From Gordius sp. MW1 (Eukaryota; Nematomorpha; Gordioida; Gordea; Gordiidae): 64,000 bases of DNA. The DNA is taken from NCBI GenBank assembly GCA_964036665.1, contig OZ038526.1, positions 4,898,001-4,962,000 on the forward strand. The letters are read 5' to 3'. Positions 48,598-60,343 of the stretch are shown here, piece after piece (position 1 is the stretch's first letter; the number at the start of each line of letters is the position of its first letter). The position numbers and the translations under genes were made by a program. The notes beneath the pieces were generated by a model. It was not told where the DNA came from, did not search any database, and saw only the letters and a program-made list of their open reading frames with translations.

Positions 48598-49351
48598 TTT
48601 GAATTTCATTTAAGATGTTTGTTAAATGGTTTTATAGGAATAATTAAAGCAATAATTTATACAAAACATACGTCTATTTAAATAATTTAAAAATTCGGAC
48701 ATATGAATAATATAACACAATGTTTGCCCGAGAGCAATTTATTTGTTTATTAATATGGCTATTAATTTAATTTGTTTATAATATTTCAAATTTACCTTCA
48801 ACCTGCTTTATATTATTCAATTCGAATAAAGCAATTAAATAAATTCGTTCAAAATTGACAGGCTGGAAATAAAGCTAAAATAAAATAAGGCACAGTTTTC
48901 ATATGAGATGAGGTCGAGGAATACACGACATTTACAAAGACTCCTAAACAACGCTAAAAAAGTGTGCCTTGTTTCCGCCATATTGAAATATGCACAATTA
49001 ATGAGATGTATTAAATATTATGATATTTTTTTGTAAATTGATTTTTAAAAAGATACTAAACATTATAAATATAGTATTAGAAATTGCACAATTCGTAAAG
49101 GTAAAAACAAAAAATATGTGGCTCTATGAATGATTTTGACGCAAATGTGTAATATTTATTCAGCTTTCCTAAAATTTGAATTGATGATAGTGCTTCTTCT
49201 TCAAATAACTTGTTAATATAGATTATTTTCACCTTTCAGTATATTTATTTTTATAGCATGTGGGCAGTATAGAAGTGCATATTTCAAGATAGTGGATTTA
49301 TACGATACACGATTCACCATTTAAAACATATGGCATGAGCTGTCTGTGTAG
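48598..49351. other. No gene seen; MITE fragment at the right edge
   Basis: AT-rich. From about 49320 the text ACATATGGCATGAGCTGTCT resembles the end of the MITE at 33129-33572. The hAT at 49352 sits inside that fragment. Confidence 0.4.
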
Positions 49352-49605
49352 TAGAGAACTGCAAAGTCATTTTTTTCCACCCTAACCCGACCCGAAATAT
49401 TTTGTAAATTTTTAACCCGAACCCGACCTGAAAGTATTTTAAATTTTTCTACCCGAACCCGACCCGACCCAAAACCATTTTTAAATTTTCAACCCGAACT
49501 CGACCAGGCCCGACCCGAAAGTGTTAAAAAAATTTTAACCGAATCCCTTCCAAACGTGTTTCAAATTTTGATATCCAACGCGAGAGTAAGAAAAATTGCG
49601 GTGTG

Positions 49606-49770
49606 CATGGGCGTAGCCAGGGGGTTGCAGGGAGGGGCGGCTGCCCCCATCTAAATCTAAAATTTTTTAGATGTTTTATTAAATTATAGCTAAAATTAAT
49701 AAAAATGGTCATTTTTCCCCTCCCTTATTCATTATTGACCCCTCTAATTTCAATTTCGTCTACTCCCATG
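49606..49770. repeat. GGGCGTAGCC-type repeat, copy 7 (inside the hAT)
   Basis: Starts CATGGGCGTAGCCAG and ends CGTCTACTCCCATG. It sits at the same internal place as copy 4 in the split relative. Confidence 0.85.
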
Positions 49771-49879
49771 AGGATGTTTAAAATTTAATCAACAAATTAA
49801 TGTGCGATTCATGAAACTAATTGATTTCATAGATTTTGATTACTAAATTTATTTTCATGATTTATTATAGATATATATA

Positions 49880-52101
49880 TCTAATATATAAAGTTCTCGT
49901 GAAACAGTGTGCGTAATAAAACTCCTCCAAAACGGCTGGACCAATTTTTATGAAAATTTCTACGAATATTTGGTAGGTCTGAGCCTAGGTTTTAAACTAT
50001 ATTCGAAATCTCTAAGTGATAAGACGGTCAAGTTATTTAGTTTTGTATGTTTTGACGTTTAATAACACGTCAATCAAAAGCAACCTCATAACGTCATATG
50101 ACGTCATACAGGGATACTGTAAAATGCAACAATTTACGTCATAAATGTATACTGTAAAATGCGACAATGTAAATAATCTAATATATAAAAATGCTGGAGT
50201 ATTCTACTTGTAAAAACACCATATAGCAAGGGCGTAGCTTGCATGAGAATTCGATAGTTTAATGTTTTTCACCTTTAAGTAATTCAATTTGATATATTTA
50301 GTATGTTATATTTATAGGTAACAATGCCAGCTAAACGCAAAAGGAACAATTTGGGTCGTCAAACGAATCAAATGCAATCGTGAAAAAAATATGAGCACAA
50401 AGAACAGACGAACAAATCCTCCAAAACAATGCAGATAAGCGTGTGAGGATGGTCCAAATACGTGAATCACAATCGCAAGAGGCACGAGATGAACGAAATC
50501 AACAAAGACGATTAAAAAAACAAGCTCGCCGATTGTAATCAACACATGTAGAGAAAACTAGCATTCCAGTATGAGTCTGATGGTGAATACGCCCATTCCA
50601 AAGTGGTCATTGGCAATATGGGCAAGGTTTGTCCTTATTGTCTTGCACTTAAATATAAATGAGTCGGCCGGGATGTGTTGCGCATCAGGAAAAGTTCGAC
50701 TAACGGACATTGAAACACCACCTGAACCATTGCACGGTTTACTTATCGGTACGGATCCTGATTCTAACCTGTTCCTGAAGTCAATTCGACATTCAATTCA
50801 TGCTTCCAAATGGCATCGTTCGGAGCAACAGAAATAGTTCAAAATAATGCTGCAAACGGTCAACAATTATTCGACGTTTAAAATAAAAGGCCAGGTTTTC
50901 ACAAAGTGGGTTCATTGCTGCCGATGCCAAACGAATCTTATAAATTTTGACAAATTTACTTTATGGGTGGTGACGACTCCGAACGCGCACTCGCTAATCG
51001 CGTGGATGCACGTTGCGGCTACAACAACCTCGATTCACCTTTTGCCAGGCGCATCGTCAGCGAACTGGACGTTCTTTTGAATGAGCACAATGATTAATTA
51101 AAATTATTTAAATCGCACATAATTACTAAATAAATTAGACTATTGTCATCGATTTTGATAAAACACCAGTTGGAGAGCACATTTGTAGATTCAATGCACC
51201 TGTAGTTGACGACGTTGCCGGAATCATGGTTGGGGACCGTACGGCATCGCGCCAAATCGTGATTTGAAGAAGAGATAAGAATCTTCATTCATTGCTGATA
51301 CCCACCGTTCATATGACACTCTCCAATATCCGATTTTTGGAAAGGACAAGATGGATTCCGAGGTGAAAATGTATTGCTGCCACGAATCCCTTTGATTCCC
51401 ATAGATGTACCGATTGAATTCAAACGTATTAAATTTCCAATTAAATTTGCATTCGCAATAACAATTAATAAGACACAAGGACGATGTCTATTTGTGGCTT
51501 AGATTCGGGCACATCATGCTTTTCCCACGTACAGCTATACTGGCATGTTCTCGCGTGGGTAAACCATCCTGTTTGCTTGTGTTGGCTAAAGATGGACTAA
51601 CCAAAAATATTGTATACTCCATCGCACTTAGAGATTGATGATGAAAAACGAGATCCCCTAACAGGTAATTCATTCATTATTAAAAACACGTTTACTAATT
51701 TTCAATTAATTGGAATACACATTATTACAGGAGCCGAAATTAGCTCGAAGGATTTTTATGCATATCGTTTGATGATTAACCGCGGTCAAGACAACGTCAT
51801 ACTACGATGTCGTGAGCTTTGCCAACTGTCCTGTCCAATGCCTCAAGGGAATGTTTGGGTGCCATAGTACATTCATTTTAGATGATAACTTTACACCGTT
51901 TGAGTACAATCAACAGGAACTGCGTGCGGAAGTACATTCACTTCGAGATGCTATTGCGAACAACGCCGACACAGCCTAAATTGGTAACTCCATTATTCTA
52001 CCATCATCGTACTATAAACGCTGTACTCAAAAATTGTTTCTACATTGTTATTTAGCTAATTAGGGACTAAGCCAAAGCAACGCTTGGCCGGGTACAGCTA
52101 G
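49880..52101 (+). mobile_element. Helitron, copy C, with protein remnants
   Basis: Starts TCTAATATATAAAGTTCTCG after A and ends GGTACAGCTAG before T. A hairpin CCAAAGC-AA-CGCTTGG (52072-52087) ends about 10 nt before the terminal CTAG, the classic Helitron 3' hallmark. It inserted into the TA-rich centre of the hAT. It carries decayed Rep/helicase coding text (separate entry). Its 5' end (ACGGCTGGACCAATTTTTAT and following) is shared with copies A and B. Confidence 0.92.
50324..51990 (+). pseudogene. Helitron Rep/helicase pseudogene, scrambled order
   Basis: An ATG with basic MPAKRKRNNLGRQTNQ starts the usual Helitron N-terminus. AGMCCASGKVRL, PPEPLHGLL and RRIVSELDVLLNE (about 50640-51090) are the Helitron_like_N domain. 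At about 51340-51640 come phrases from the very end of the helicase (INKTQGR, ICGLDSGTSCFSH, SRVGKPSCLLVLAKDG, TKNIVYSIAL). After that, at about 51730-51990, is N-terminal-domain text again (SSKDFYAYRLMI, RCRELC, AQIGNSIILPSSY-like). The Rep catalytic HUH part and most of the helicase are missing, and frames change often. Non-functional. Confidence 0.8.
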
Positions 52102-52438
52102 TATATATATACATATATGATAGCATACAGTATCAGGTCACATTCAATTTAAAATATAGAGTTTTGCAAATGAATTATTTAATAAATTTAAAAATGATCT
52201 TATTTGTTTTACATACATTATTTTTAAAGATATGTCCCGTGTATTCTTCAATGTAAGGTCATAACCCTTGACCCGACACTTTAAATCCAACCCGACCCGA
52301 AAGCATATTAAAACTTTCAACCGAACCCGACCCGAAAGTATTTCAAAATTTTCAACCCGAACCCGAAGACATTTCAAAATTTTTAACCCGAACCCGATAT
52401 CGGGTCTCGGGTCACCCGTGCAGTTCTCTACTGTGTAG

Positions 52439-53148
52439 TGATATTGGGTTGGCGAAGGCTTAAGCCAAAAACTGCGGCAATTAAGGTTGCTTAACTTATG
52501 GCAGAAGGCATTGCCTTATTTTAAACTGATGGGAAAAAGATTCGCCAAAGCCAAATACTCACCCGGCTTTAATTCAAGTTAGAAAATCGGCGTTTTATTA
52601 GCGAAATTATTTATAAACTATATCTAACACATGGCCCTTGTTGTTTCTTTACGTATCTGAGAAATAATTTTTTTATTAATTTATATTATCTTATACTTAT
52701 TTAATGTATATCTAATGTATCATTTTCACCTAATAAAAGTATTTTACTAAAAAAAGATAAGCGTTCTGGTAAATTCATTATAAAAAACAATTTTACCTCT
52801 GTCTTAAATTGCAATTCCTGCATAAGCAGGGGTGATTGAAACTTAATAAAGTTATATCGAAAATTACTTATCTTTATATGTATTTTAATTTGCAACTTCA
52901 AGTGTATTTCATTGTGATTTTTTCTGATTTTATTGTTAGTTTCTCATAGAAATGGATATTTTCCCAGTAATTTTGGTTACGGACTGGAAAAAACGAAAAA
53001 TTTGGGAAAATATCGTAAATAATGGGAAGTTAGGAGAAATCAGTGAAAATAGGGGAATGTAGACATTCTATGCAATGAAAATGTCTAAGATGAGGATTCG
53101 TAGAAATCAAATGCTTATATAGTAATATTAGAATATAATGGGTGTATT
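52439..53148. other. No gene seen
   Basis: AT-rich. A 66-codon minus-strand frame at 52701-52901 has no recognisable feature. Confidence 0.4.
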
Positions 53149-53856
53149 CATGGGCGTAGCCAGGTTTTTAATTAGGGGGGGGGGGGGGGTGTGAAACGTT
53201 TAAAAGTTCAATTAGGGGGGGGGGGAGGCAGAACATTTTTGCCCATTTATTTTTAATTAAAAAAAATAAAAAGTAAACACCCAAAAAGTCGTGACCGCTG
53301 CTGGGCCCACTCGGCCAAGGGGCCACCGTCGTAAATTAATTTTTTCGATAGGCCTGGGCGGGCACCATAACAATGAGATTTTTTTATTAACTTTACTAAT
53401 TTTTTGTCACCATTTATTTATAAAAATTATAGAATTAAATCAAGAATTTTCTAAAATAAGGCAAAATTAATGCTTGAAATTTAAAAAGCCATTTTGGGCC
53501 CCACAGTTTGGACAGCATAAGTGAACTGGACATAAAGGATTGGGCTGGCGGGAAGTTTAGTTATCAAACCGTGATGTGTTCTAGCAGAAAATTTAAATAT
53601 GATAAATGAGAAAGGTATTAATTCTTTATAGAAGGAGGTGGTGTTAAGAAGACTTACAATGTATTATGTCAAAAATTAAATAAAAAAATTAAATGTATAT
53701 ATTATGTTTCAGGTTTTTATAAGTGTGTTATAGTCTTTTATGTAACTAAACTATAATATTTTAACCTATTTAATTTAGTTATTAACCGAAAAAATTTTCA
53801 AATTTTGGCCAGGGGAAGGAAAAGTCCCACTTTCCTCCCCCTTGGCTACGCACCTG
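53149..53856 (+). repeat. Longer GTAGCC-ended repeat, ~710 bp
   Basis: Starts CATGGGCGTAGCCAGG and ends CTTGGCTACGCACCTG. It has two G runs near the left end and GGGCCC-rich text at 53285-53365. An opposite-orientation relative is at 41206-41928. It may be the longer parent of the ~160-bp GGGCGTAGCC repeats, since the tips are the same (inference). No coding frame. Confidence 0.7.
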
Positions 53857-53996
53857 CAAGTCCCAAAAGTTTATAATAATACAGTAGATTTTAAAACATG
53901 TTACTTCAAAATCAAATAAAGTGCAAAATTATATTTAAAAATCTTATGAATATTAGACCCATGGAAACATTTTTTTATTTTGTTTAAAAGATCAAT

Positions 53997-54149
53997 AAGC
54001 GTAGCCAGCATTGGAATTAGAGGGGGGCAATAATGATTTAGGGGGGGGGGCAAAATAATTTTTTTATCCGTAATTTTAATAAACTTCAACAATTTTTTGG
54101 ATTTAGAGGGGGGCATCCACCCCTGCCTGCTCCCTTCACTACGCCTATG
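53997..54149. repeat. GGGCGTAGCC-type repeat, copy 8
   Basis: AAGCGTAGCCAGC at the left, TTCACTACGCCTATG at the right, with the usual arms. Confidence 0.8.
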
Positions 54150-54889
54150 TCAATTTTCCGTACACAGATGTTAACACATGCATATTTTAATAGTTATCAT
54201 TCAGTGACATGTTTGCCTTCACACATTTTGTAGTTCATACCATAAGTTCAAATTAGTGAAAAGGCAAAACAGGGAGGGTCTGTTGCCCCTCTAAAAAAAT
54301 CTAATAGATTTATTAAGTTTATGAAAAAATTGAATATTTCATTTTAACCACTAACTTTTGCCCTCAATCATTCAAGTCAAATTGTCCCAAAAGGATTGAC
54401 AACCCAAAATAACCTTTAAATTTTAAATGAAGATGGGTATGGAAATTAGTGGGAATAGACTATTGTAGATACATATAAATTGAAATTTACACATCAATAA
54501 ATTTTATTTAAATGATTTTGTAACACTATTAGTATCTAATTTTTAGAGTAATTCACACACTTAAATAATTTTGTGCCAAATTTTGTAAATAGTGGGAAAG
54601 AAAAATGCTAGGACACAAATGTTCCTATAATGAAACATACAAATTCTAGTTTTTTTTAAACTACTATTGAACTTCATAGTAGTCTAAAAATTGTTTTATC
54701 ATAACATACTAAGTTTAATAGAGTTGTTATTTATATGTATTCCAAGTCACCACACTAGATGTTTGATTACAACTTACTTAACTAATTTTAAATCCAGTTG
54801 TCCACCTTATTTATAAATAATTATTAAGATTAAAAATGTAAGATTGTGCATAAATATCAGAAATTAAAAGTTATATTGCACATAATTAG

Positions 54890-55225
54890 TCAAGAATAAT
54901 AATTGTTCTTCTTCAGGTTCATAACCATATTATTTGATACATGCAACCTTAATAAATTAATTAATGGATTTTGATGTTCTTTGGGAATAGGTGTTTTGCC
55001 TATGATCCAATTGTATATATCTATATCATTTGTATGACTAATTAGTTTGTCATATTGGTTAAGCTTTTGATCATCCAATTTTGAGATTTCGGTGTCAAAA
55101 AATGATTGCAATATGAGGCCTAACTCTTTTGTACCACGATTAATGCTTTGGTGTCGTAAGCGAGATAGAAAATTGCTTTTCAAGGTGCTATATGGGCGAA
55201 TAATGTTTATGACTTTAATCAGCAT
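54890..55225 (-). CDS. SDHAF2: SDHAF2/Sdh5-type succinate dehydrogenase assembly factor
   Basis: Intronless, 111 residues, ATG start. Residues 1-20 (MLIKVINIIRPYSTLKSNFL) are basic and amphipathic, like a mitochondrial presequence. The core is the family signature RLRHQSINRGTKELGLIL (22-39, with the RGTKE-type motif at 30-34), then LDDQKLNQYDKLI, DIDIYNWIIGKTPIP (68-82) and a C-terminal helix. SDHAF2/SdhE proteins promote covalent attachment of FAD to the succinate dehydrogenase flavoprotein in the mitochondrial matrix; the RGxxE patch is the known functional surface. The length is slightly shorter than that of human SDHAF2. Lack of introns could mean a retrocopy, but the frame is intact and I see no poly-A tail or target duplication. 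Confidence 0.9.
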   Translation of the reverse strand: MLIKVINIIRPYSTLKSNFLSRLRHQSINRGTKELGLILQSFFDTEISKLDDQKLNQYDKLISHTNDIDIYNWIIGKTPIPKEHQNPLINLLRLHVSNNMVMNLKKNNYYS

Positions 55226-55550
55226 TGCAAATTTTTTCGATAAAATTGATAAAATTAATCAACTAAACAAATTTTTAAATTTTATGAAAGACATATGAGC
55301 AAATTAATGAACACCAGTTTAATTGGTTACCATGGCTTTCTAACCCCATCGCGAAGGTTGCAAAAAATGTTAAACAAATCATAATCATCTAAATAATTAT
55401 TGATTCTGTTCTTGCGTTAAACAAAATTTATTATGATTATATATGAGATATCTTAATGTTTATGACCTAATTTTTTGCATTGCTAGGCTTTTATAAAAGA
55501 TAAACATTAAGTTGTACAAATTTTTGTTATTTGGTCAACAGGCTATGATT

Positions 55551-55701
55551 ATTGGCGTAGCTAGCCTTTCTGCCTTGGGGGGGGGGGGGGTTGAGCTGGT
55601 TAAGCCAGGGGGGGGGGGGGGGTAGCTACAAAAACCCTTAAAAATAAAAAATAAATTATGTTTTGCCCCCCCCCCTAATCCAAAACCTGAATACAACCAT
55701 G
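55551..55701. repeat. GGGCGTAGCC-type repeat, copy 9
   Basis: Left ATTGGCGTAGCTAGCC, two runs of 12-14 G, a C run on the right arm, and a degenerate right end (ACAACCATGGG). Confidence 0.7.
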
Positions 55702-56257
55702 GGTCAAACGCAAATAAAAAAATTTTCCCTCATGAACGTTGGACAAACTTAAAATTCCGCTACTAATTTGTGTTTTTCTAATAACATCACACTGGTATGT
55801 CTTAGACCTGCATGTTTCTAGGGCATAAAATAAATAAAATTTATTCATAAATAAAACAAAGTAATGTAGTTACAACAATATAGAAAATTTCACTTGGTAT
55901 AATAAGTTTTTGTATAAATGAATTGTAAGGGCACAAAGTGGAACGGGGATATTGACAAGAATCGTTGACATTTTAAAAAATAATACAAATAGTAAAAAAA
56001 CTATACAACAAAGCTTTTATAAAAATATTTTATTGCCACAAACCCAAAAAATCTTGGCCATAATAACAAATTTTAATTCTACATATGCAAAACTGGCAGC
56101 ATTTTCAGGCAGCATTTATATCAGGAAAACAAATTTCAAAGCCTTTTTTAAGGCTAGATCCTCAAAAGGCGTAATTATAACATAAAATTTAAAAAAAAAT
56201 TATGAAATTAAAATTCGTTCGAGAATGAGTATTTAGAAGTTATTGCCCCTGATGATA
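55702..56257 (+). other. No supportable gene
   Basis: A 77-codon frame (55952-56185) with phrases such as STYAKLAAFSGSIYI is open but has no recognisable domain or splice context. It may be part of a gene or chance. Confidence 0.3.
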
Positions 56258-58626
56258 TCTAATATATAAAATTCTCGTGTCACGGTGTGGGTTATTAAAC
56301 TTCTCCGAAACAGCTGGACCGATTTAGATGGAAATTTCTGCGAATATTTAGTAGGTCTGAGCCTAGGTTTTAAACTTTATTCCAAATCTCTAAGTGTTAA
56401 GACGGTCAAGTTATTTTGTTTTATACGTTTTGACGTTTAATAAAATGTCAATCAAGCGCAACCTCATGACGTAATGCGTATCTATCGTGTTCTTTGAAAA
56501 TTTGAATATACAGTTCTTTAATAAAAGTACATCACTTAGAGTATTTTCTAGAACGTCATGCGTGTAGTGAAGGTATGTAGTGTGATAAATGTAGGGCATG
56601 TGTTGCGGAAAATGGAAACTTTTTACTTACTTATTTACGTCAATTATTATTATAGGACGGTCCATTTTTTGCACGTTAAATAGGGAGAAAAATGAAAATA
56701 CTTTTAACAAAGTGCCAATAAATGTTGATATATCTCAGTTCTTCTGATCTCTAAGAAGGGCTCCGCCCCTAACTCCTAACAAGGTTATTGTCCTCGGTTC
56801 TTTGGTGTGAGGTAGCGCCCCCGGGCCCCGTGTTGTTTTTTGTTGAGCCTTTAACCTAAGCTCTTTTACACTTCGTTGAAAAACATTTTATTGGCCGTGA
56901 AATTTAAGCAGGGGAGGAAAACGGACCTTAATGTTTGAGGGCTTGGTTACGTCCATGCTTATACCGGTTGCTTTAGGTTTTTATGAATTATCTGAGTACA
57001 CTGATAGCTTATTGACCAAAGTAAGATTTGTGGGCAATGCTTTTTTACGACCCCTCATAATATCTCAGTTTTTAATGCTGTATATCTAGGCATATTTTAA
57101 ACAAAAAGGACGATTTGCTTAGGAAGTTAGGGGATATTCGCATGTTTCGGAAATAACCGAGATTAACGATGTTGCTCCGGGCTCGATTCGGGTGCAAAAT
57201 AAAAATGGCTTTACGCCTTGGGCCGGACTACTCATACAAATTAACGTAAGACAGTGGTCATTTTATGGAGCATTTTAAACCTGGACTGTGGATTATTAAA
57301 ATAATTTAAATAAAGATAGAATAGATGTGAACGACAAAGTGAGTTTAAAAAAACCTTATTTTTAGTCGACCTTGACATTATGATAATAAATTAATTAAGG
57401 AATTAAAAATTGAAAGCATCGGCATTAAACACCAGGGAAGGAAAGCTTATAAAAGCCACGGAATTGAGAATTATACGGTGGAGCTTGGCCTAAACTAAGC
57501 TCGACCATATGACGAATGACTTTCTCAAGACAAAAATGAATATTCAACCTATGGCAGACATGATTAACGAATATCGGTTAAGGTGGTATGAAGATACTAA
57601 GGGGGGCACGAATGACCTGAATCGAGAAGTACTGGACATGGAGGTGCCGGAGAAGAGAGGAAGAGGACAACCCCATGTCACGTGGAACAGGCAAGGCGAT
57701 AAAGTTCCGAAAACTAGTAGTCAAGACATGGCACTCACCCGGTCAAGATGCAAGAAACTTATCAAAACAAACCCCACGACCGTGGGACCAAATAACTGAT
57801 AAAGAAGAAGAAAATTCAAACAAAGGGCACCCCTGTACCCCGGCTGGGGCTGCCCCTCTAAATCTTACTCAAGGGGCTCCGTTCCTTAAACCCCTGTCTA
57901 CTTGCTGTCTTTGTGTGGCCTTATTAGGCTCTTCTAAATTCGTATGGGAGCATTCATTTGCTATGCAATTTAAGCAATAGTAAAAATTAACGGAGAGCAA
58001 ATTGAGGGTAGAGGGTTGGGCTACGTCTATAATGTACCTCTTGGCTTAAACTACACGATATATCAGCAAAACATGATAAAAATGAGATGCAATAAAGCTC
58101 GGTTGGCGGCCAGTGATATACCTAAAGTTTCTAAGCTGATGTAAGCAGAATTGTAGTTTGCCCAAATAAGTGAAAAGCTGGACGCGCTAAAATATGTTCA
58201 GGCGCAAAAATAAAACAGATTTTCGGGGCGGGTTGGGGTTTTGATTGAAGTCCGAAAACGGCCATTTGCCAGAATCGTGATTTTACGGTAGAACCAAAAA
58301 ATGTTTTTAGCAACTTTAATAAAAAAAACAAGTGGCAATATACAAATTAAATAATTCTTTAGGCATGAATTAGTATATTTATATAGGCAAAATGTGTAAA
58401 GCAAAGCAATAATAAATTTGATGTTAAGTACTTTGCTTTGTGTGTTTATATATTGTATTTAGCGTGTTAATTCTTCCTACATTAAGTTCGTGAATTATTT
58501 CCCATAGGACAATTATATTTTAATCGCTCATTATATGATCTAGGCATAACGATGAGCATGCACATCACTTATAGTATTTTCTAGAAATAATGTATATAGC
58601 AAAACAACGTTTGTCGGGTCAGCTAG
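56258..58626 (+). mobile_element. Non-autonomous Helitron, copy B
   Basis: Starts TCTAATATATAAAATTCTCG after A and ends GGGTCAGCTAG before T (58627). The interior matches copy A (12875-15266) nearly end to end but in opposite orientation, including the GGGGCTCCG-type segments and the LINE 3' fragment. No Rep/helicase is recognisable. Confidence 0.9.
57400..57985 (+). pseudogene. RTE-type LINE 3' fragment carried inside Helitron B
   Basis: An open stretch of 96 codons (57509-57799) reads DFLKTKMNIQPMADMINEYR, RLRWYED, LDMEVPEKRGRGQPHVTW and RSRCKKLIKTNP. This is the C-terminal end of RTE-type LINE proteins and close to the LINE at 28.1-31.8 kb. It stops inside Helitron sequence. This piece is less decayed than the full-length LINE. 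Confidence 0.8.
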
Positions 58627-58646
58627 TAATAGATATATTTGCACAA

Positions 58647-58664
58647 CCCCCCCCCCCCCCCCCC
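58647..58664. repeat. 18-base C run
   Basis: Uninterrupted C run 20 bases after the Helitron B end. Confidence 0.9.
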
Positions 58665-59444
58665 TTTACACCACCTAAAAATTAAAACGAACTAATAAAT
58701 TTAACGGCTATGAACCTTAAAAATATTCTGTCAAAATTAAATGAATCAAAATTTTACTTAATAATTTTAGATGAAATTAGAGATGTGAGATGCACAAAAC
58801 AACTTAGTGTTTGTGTACATTTTGTTGAATCCAATGGCACACCAAAAGATTTTTATCCCTTGAAAGTTTTGATGCGTTAACAATATAAAATTTAGGAATT
58901 TGTTAATATTAGTTTATCAAACCCTTGATGGGATATCACTAATAAAGGGGGAAAAATGATGTACAAACTATTTTTTGGAAAATATAGTTGGCTTTATATG
59001 TGCATGTGGTACATAAAAATATGCAAGATGTGTTAAACAATAAGCATGTGAGATGGACAAATAAATTCAGGATGGAATTTTCGTTTAATAATATTTTAAT
59101 ATATTTTGAAAGTGTTCAAAAGTTTAAAACAAGTTTAAAAGTCCAGATAATTTTTCATTAAATATTAAAATTAGTCTTTTAATAGTAGTTCATTGCGCCT
59201 TTTACTCGATGTTGCAAATGAATTTATAATATCATCCGGGGGAATAACATTTACAAAGTCATGTTTTAAGCTCAATAAAGCTAAGGAAGATAACCTATCT
59301 TGTCCAAATGTGGAACGAAGATAGTTTTAATCCATTTTAACAATGAGAATGATTTTTCGCATGAACATGAAGTTATTGGGATAGTTAAAATTATTTTAAT
59401 CAAAATAATAAAATTTGGAAACACTATTGAGGGCAAAATTTTAA
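58665..59444. other. No supportable gene
   Basis: AT-rich. Text near 59160-59350 on the minus strand (around RLSSLALLSLKHD) resembles the decayed C-terminus of a hAT or zinc-finger-type transposase, but is too weak to call. Confidence 0.3.
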
Positions 59445-60230
59445 ATTAAATTAATATATTGTTCTTGTTAATACCATTGATAATATGGCTTTTTGGTCGT
59501 CCGCTGGCTGCCCATTGAAAAAAATGACCATTGGCCAAAATGTAAATCGAAATTTTTTTTTCGTTTTTGAATTGCTATATTAGCTTAACATTGATAATGA
59601 CCCCATGGCCTCTCCTACAAGGGCCTATGCCTATACTGATGCGGGTCCCTGTGCCCCTACAAAGGCTTATGCCTCTACTGATGCGGGTTCGATTAAATTA
59701 AATTAATATATTGTTCTTGTTAATACCATTGATAATATGGCTTTTTGGTCATCCGCTGGCTGCTGACCATTGAAAAAAATGACCATTGGCCAAAATGTGA
59801 ATCGAAATTTTTTTTTTCGTTTTTTTTTCAAATTAATATTTATGTTGTTTTTGTTAATACCATTGATAATATGACTTTTTGGCCGTCCGCTGGCTGCTGA
59901 CCAATGGAAAAAAATGACCATTGGCCAAAATGTGTATCGAAATTTTTATTTTCGTTTTTTACGACTCGTATGTATTTATAAACCGTCTCTTGGTACTGAC
60001 CAATGGAAAAAAATGACCATTGGCCAAATTGTGATTCGAAATTTTTTTTTTCGTTTTTTTTTGACTCCGATGTATTTATAGATCGTCTCTTGGTAGTGGC
60101 ATGGAAAAAAATGACCATTGGCCAAATTGTGATTCAAAATTTATTTTTTAGTTTTTTTTGACTAGTATGTATTTATAGACCGTCTCTTGGTACTGACCAA
60201 TAAAAAAAATGACCATCGGCCAAATTGCTT
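59445..60230 (-). repeat. Imperfect tandem array of CATTGGCCA units
   Basis: About six units, each with a GACCATTGGCCAAA block followed by ATTCGAAATTTTTTTT and CGTTTT. The first three also carry TAATACCATTGATAATATG and GTCCGCTGGCTGC. Later units replace that with GTATGTATTTATA and CCGTCTCTTGGTA. Unit spacing is about 90-240 bp. An inverted single relative is at 15681-16075, and a fragment is near 60490-60520. Confidence 0.75.
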
Positions 60231-60343
60231 TTAAGTAAAGGCTGAAATTTCAAAATTATCCTCCCAAAATCATTATAAAATACTGAACCAAATTCTTGAA
60301 TGTTTGATAATCAAAAAACGCCTATTGCTGAAGTGTATTAAAT

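Larger units (their letters stand above)
49352..52430 (-). mobile_element. Non-autonomous hAT element interrupted by a Helitron
   Basis: Tips TAGAGAACTGCA (49352-49363) and inverted TGCAGTTCTCTA (52419-52430). The flanks are CTGTGTAG on both sides (49344-49351, 52431-52438), a perfect 8-bp duplication. Without the Helitron (49880-52101) it is about 857 bp: CGGGT-rich arms at both ends, a GGGCGTAGCC repeat and a TA-rich centre. No transposase. It is the intact guide for the split copy at 3759-4312 plus 16186-16634. Confidence 0.9.

Noticed and set aside
59703-60118. Frames with repeated MVIFFHWSA phrases
   Set aside because: Translation of the CATTGGCCA tandem repeat.
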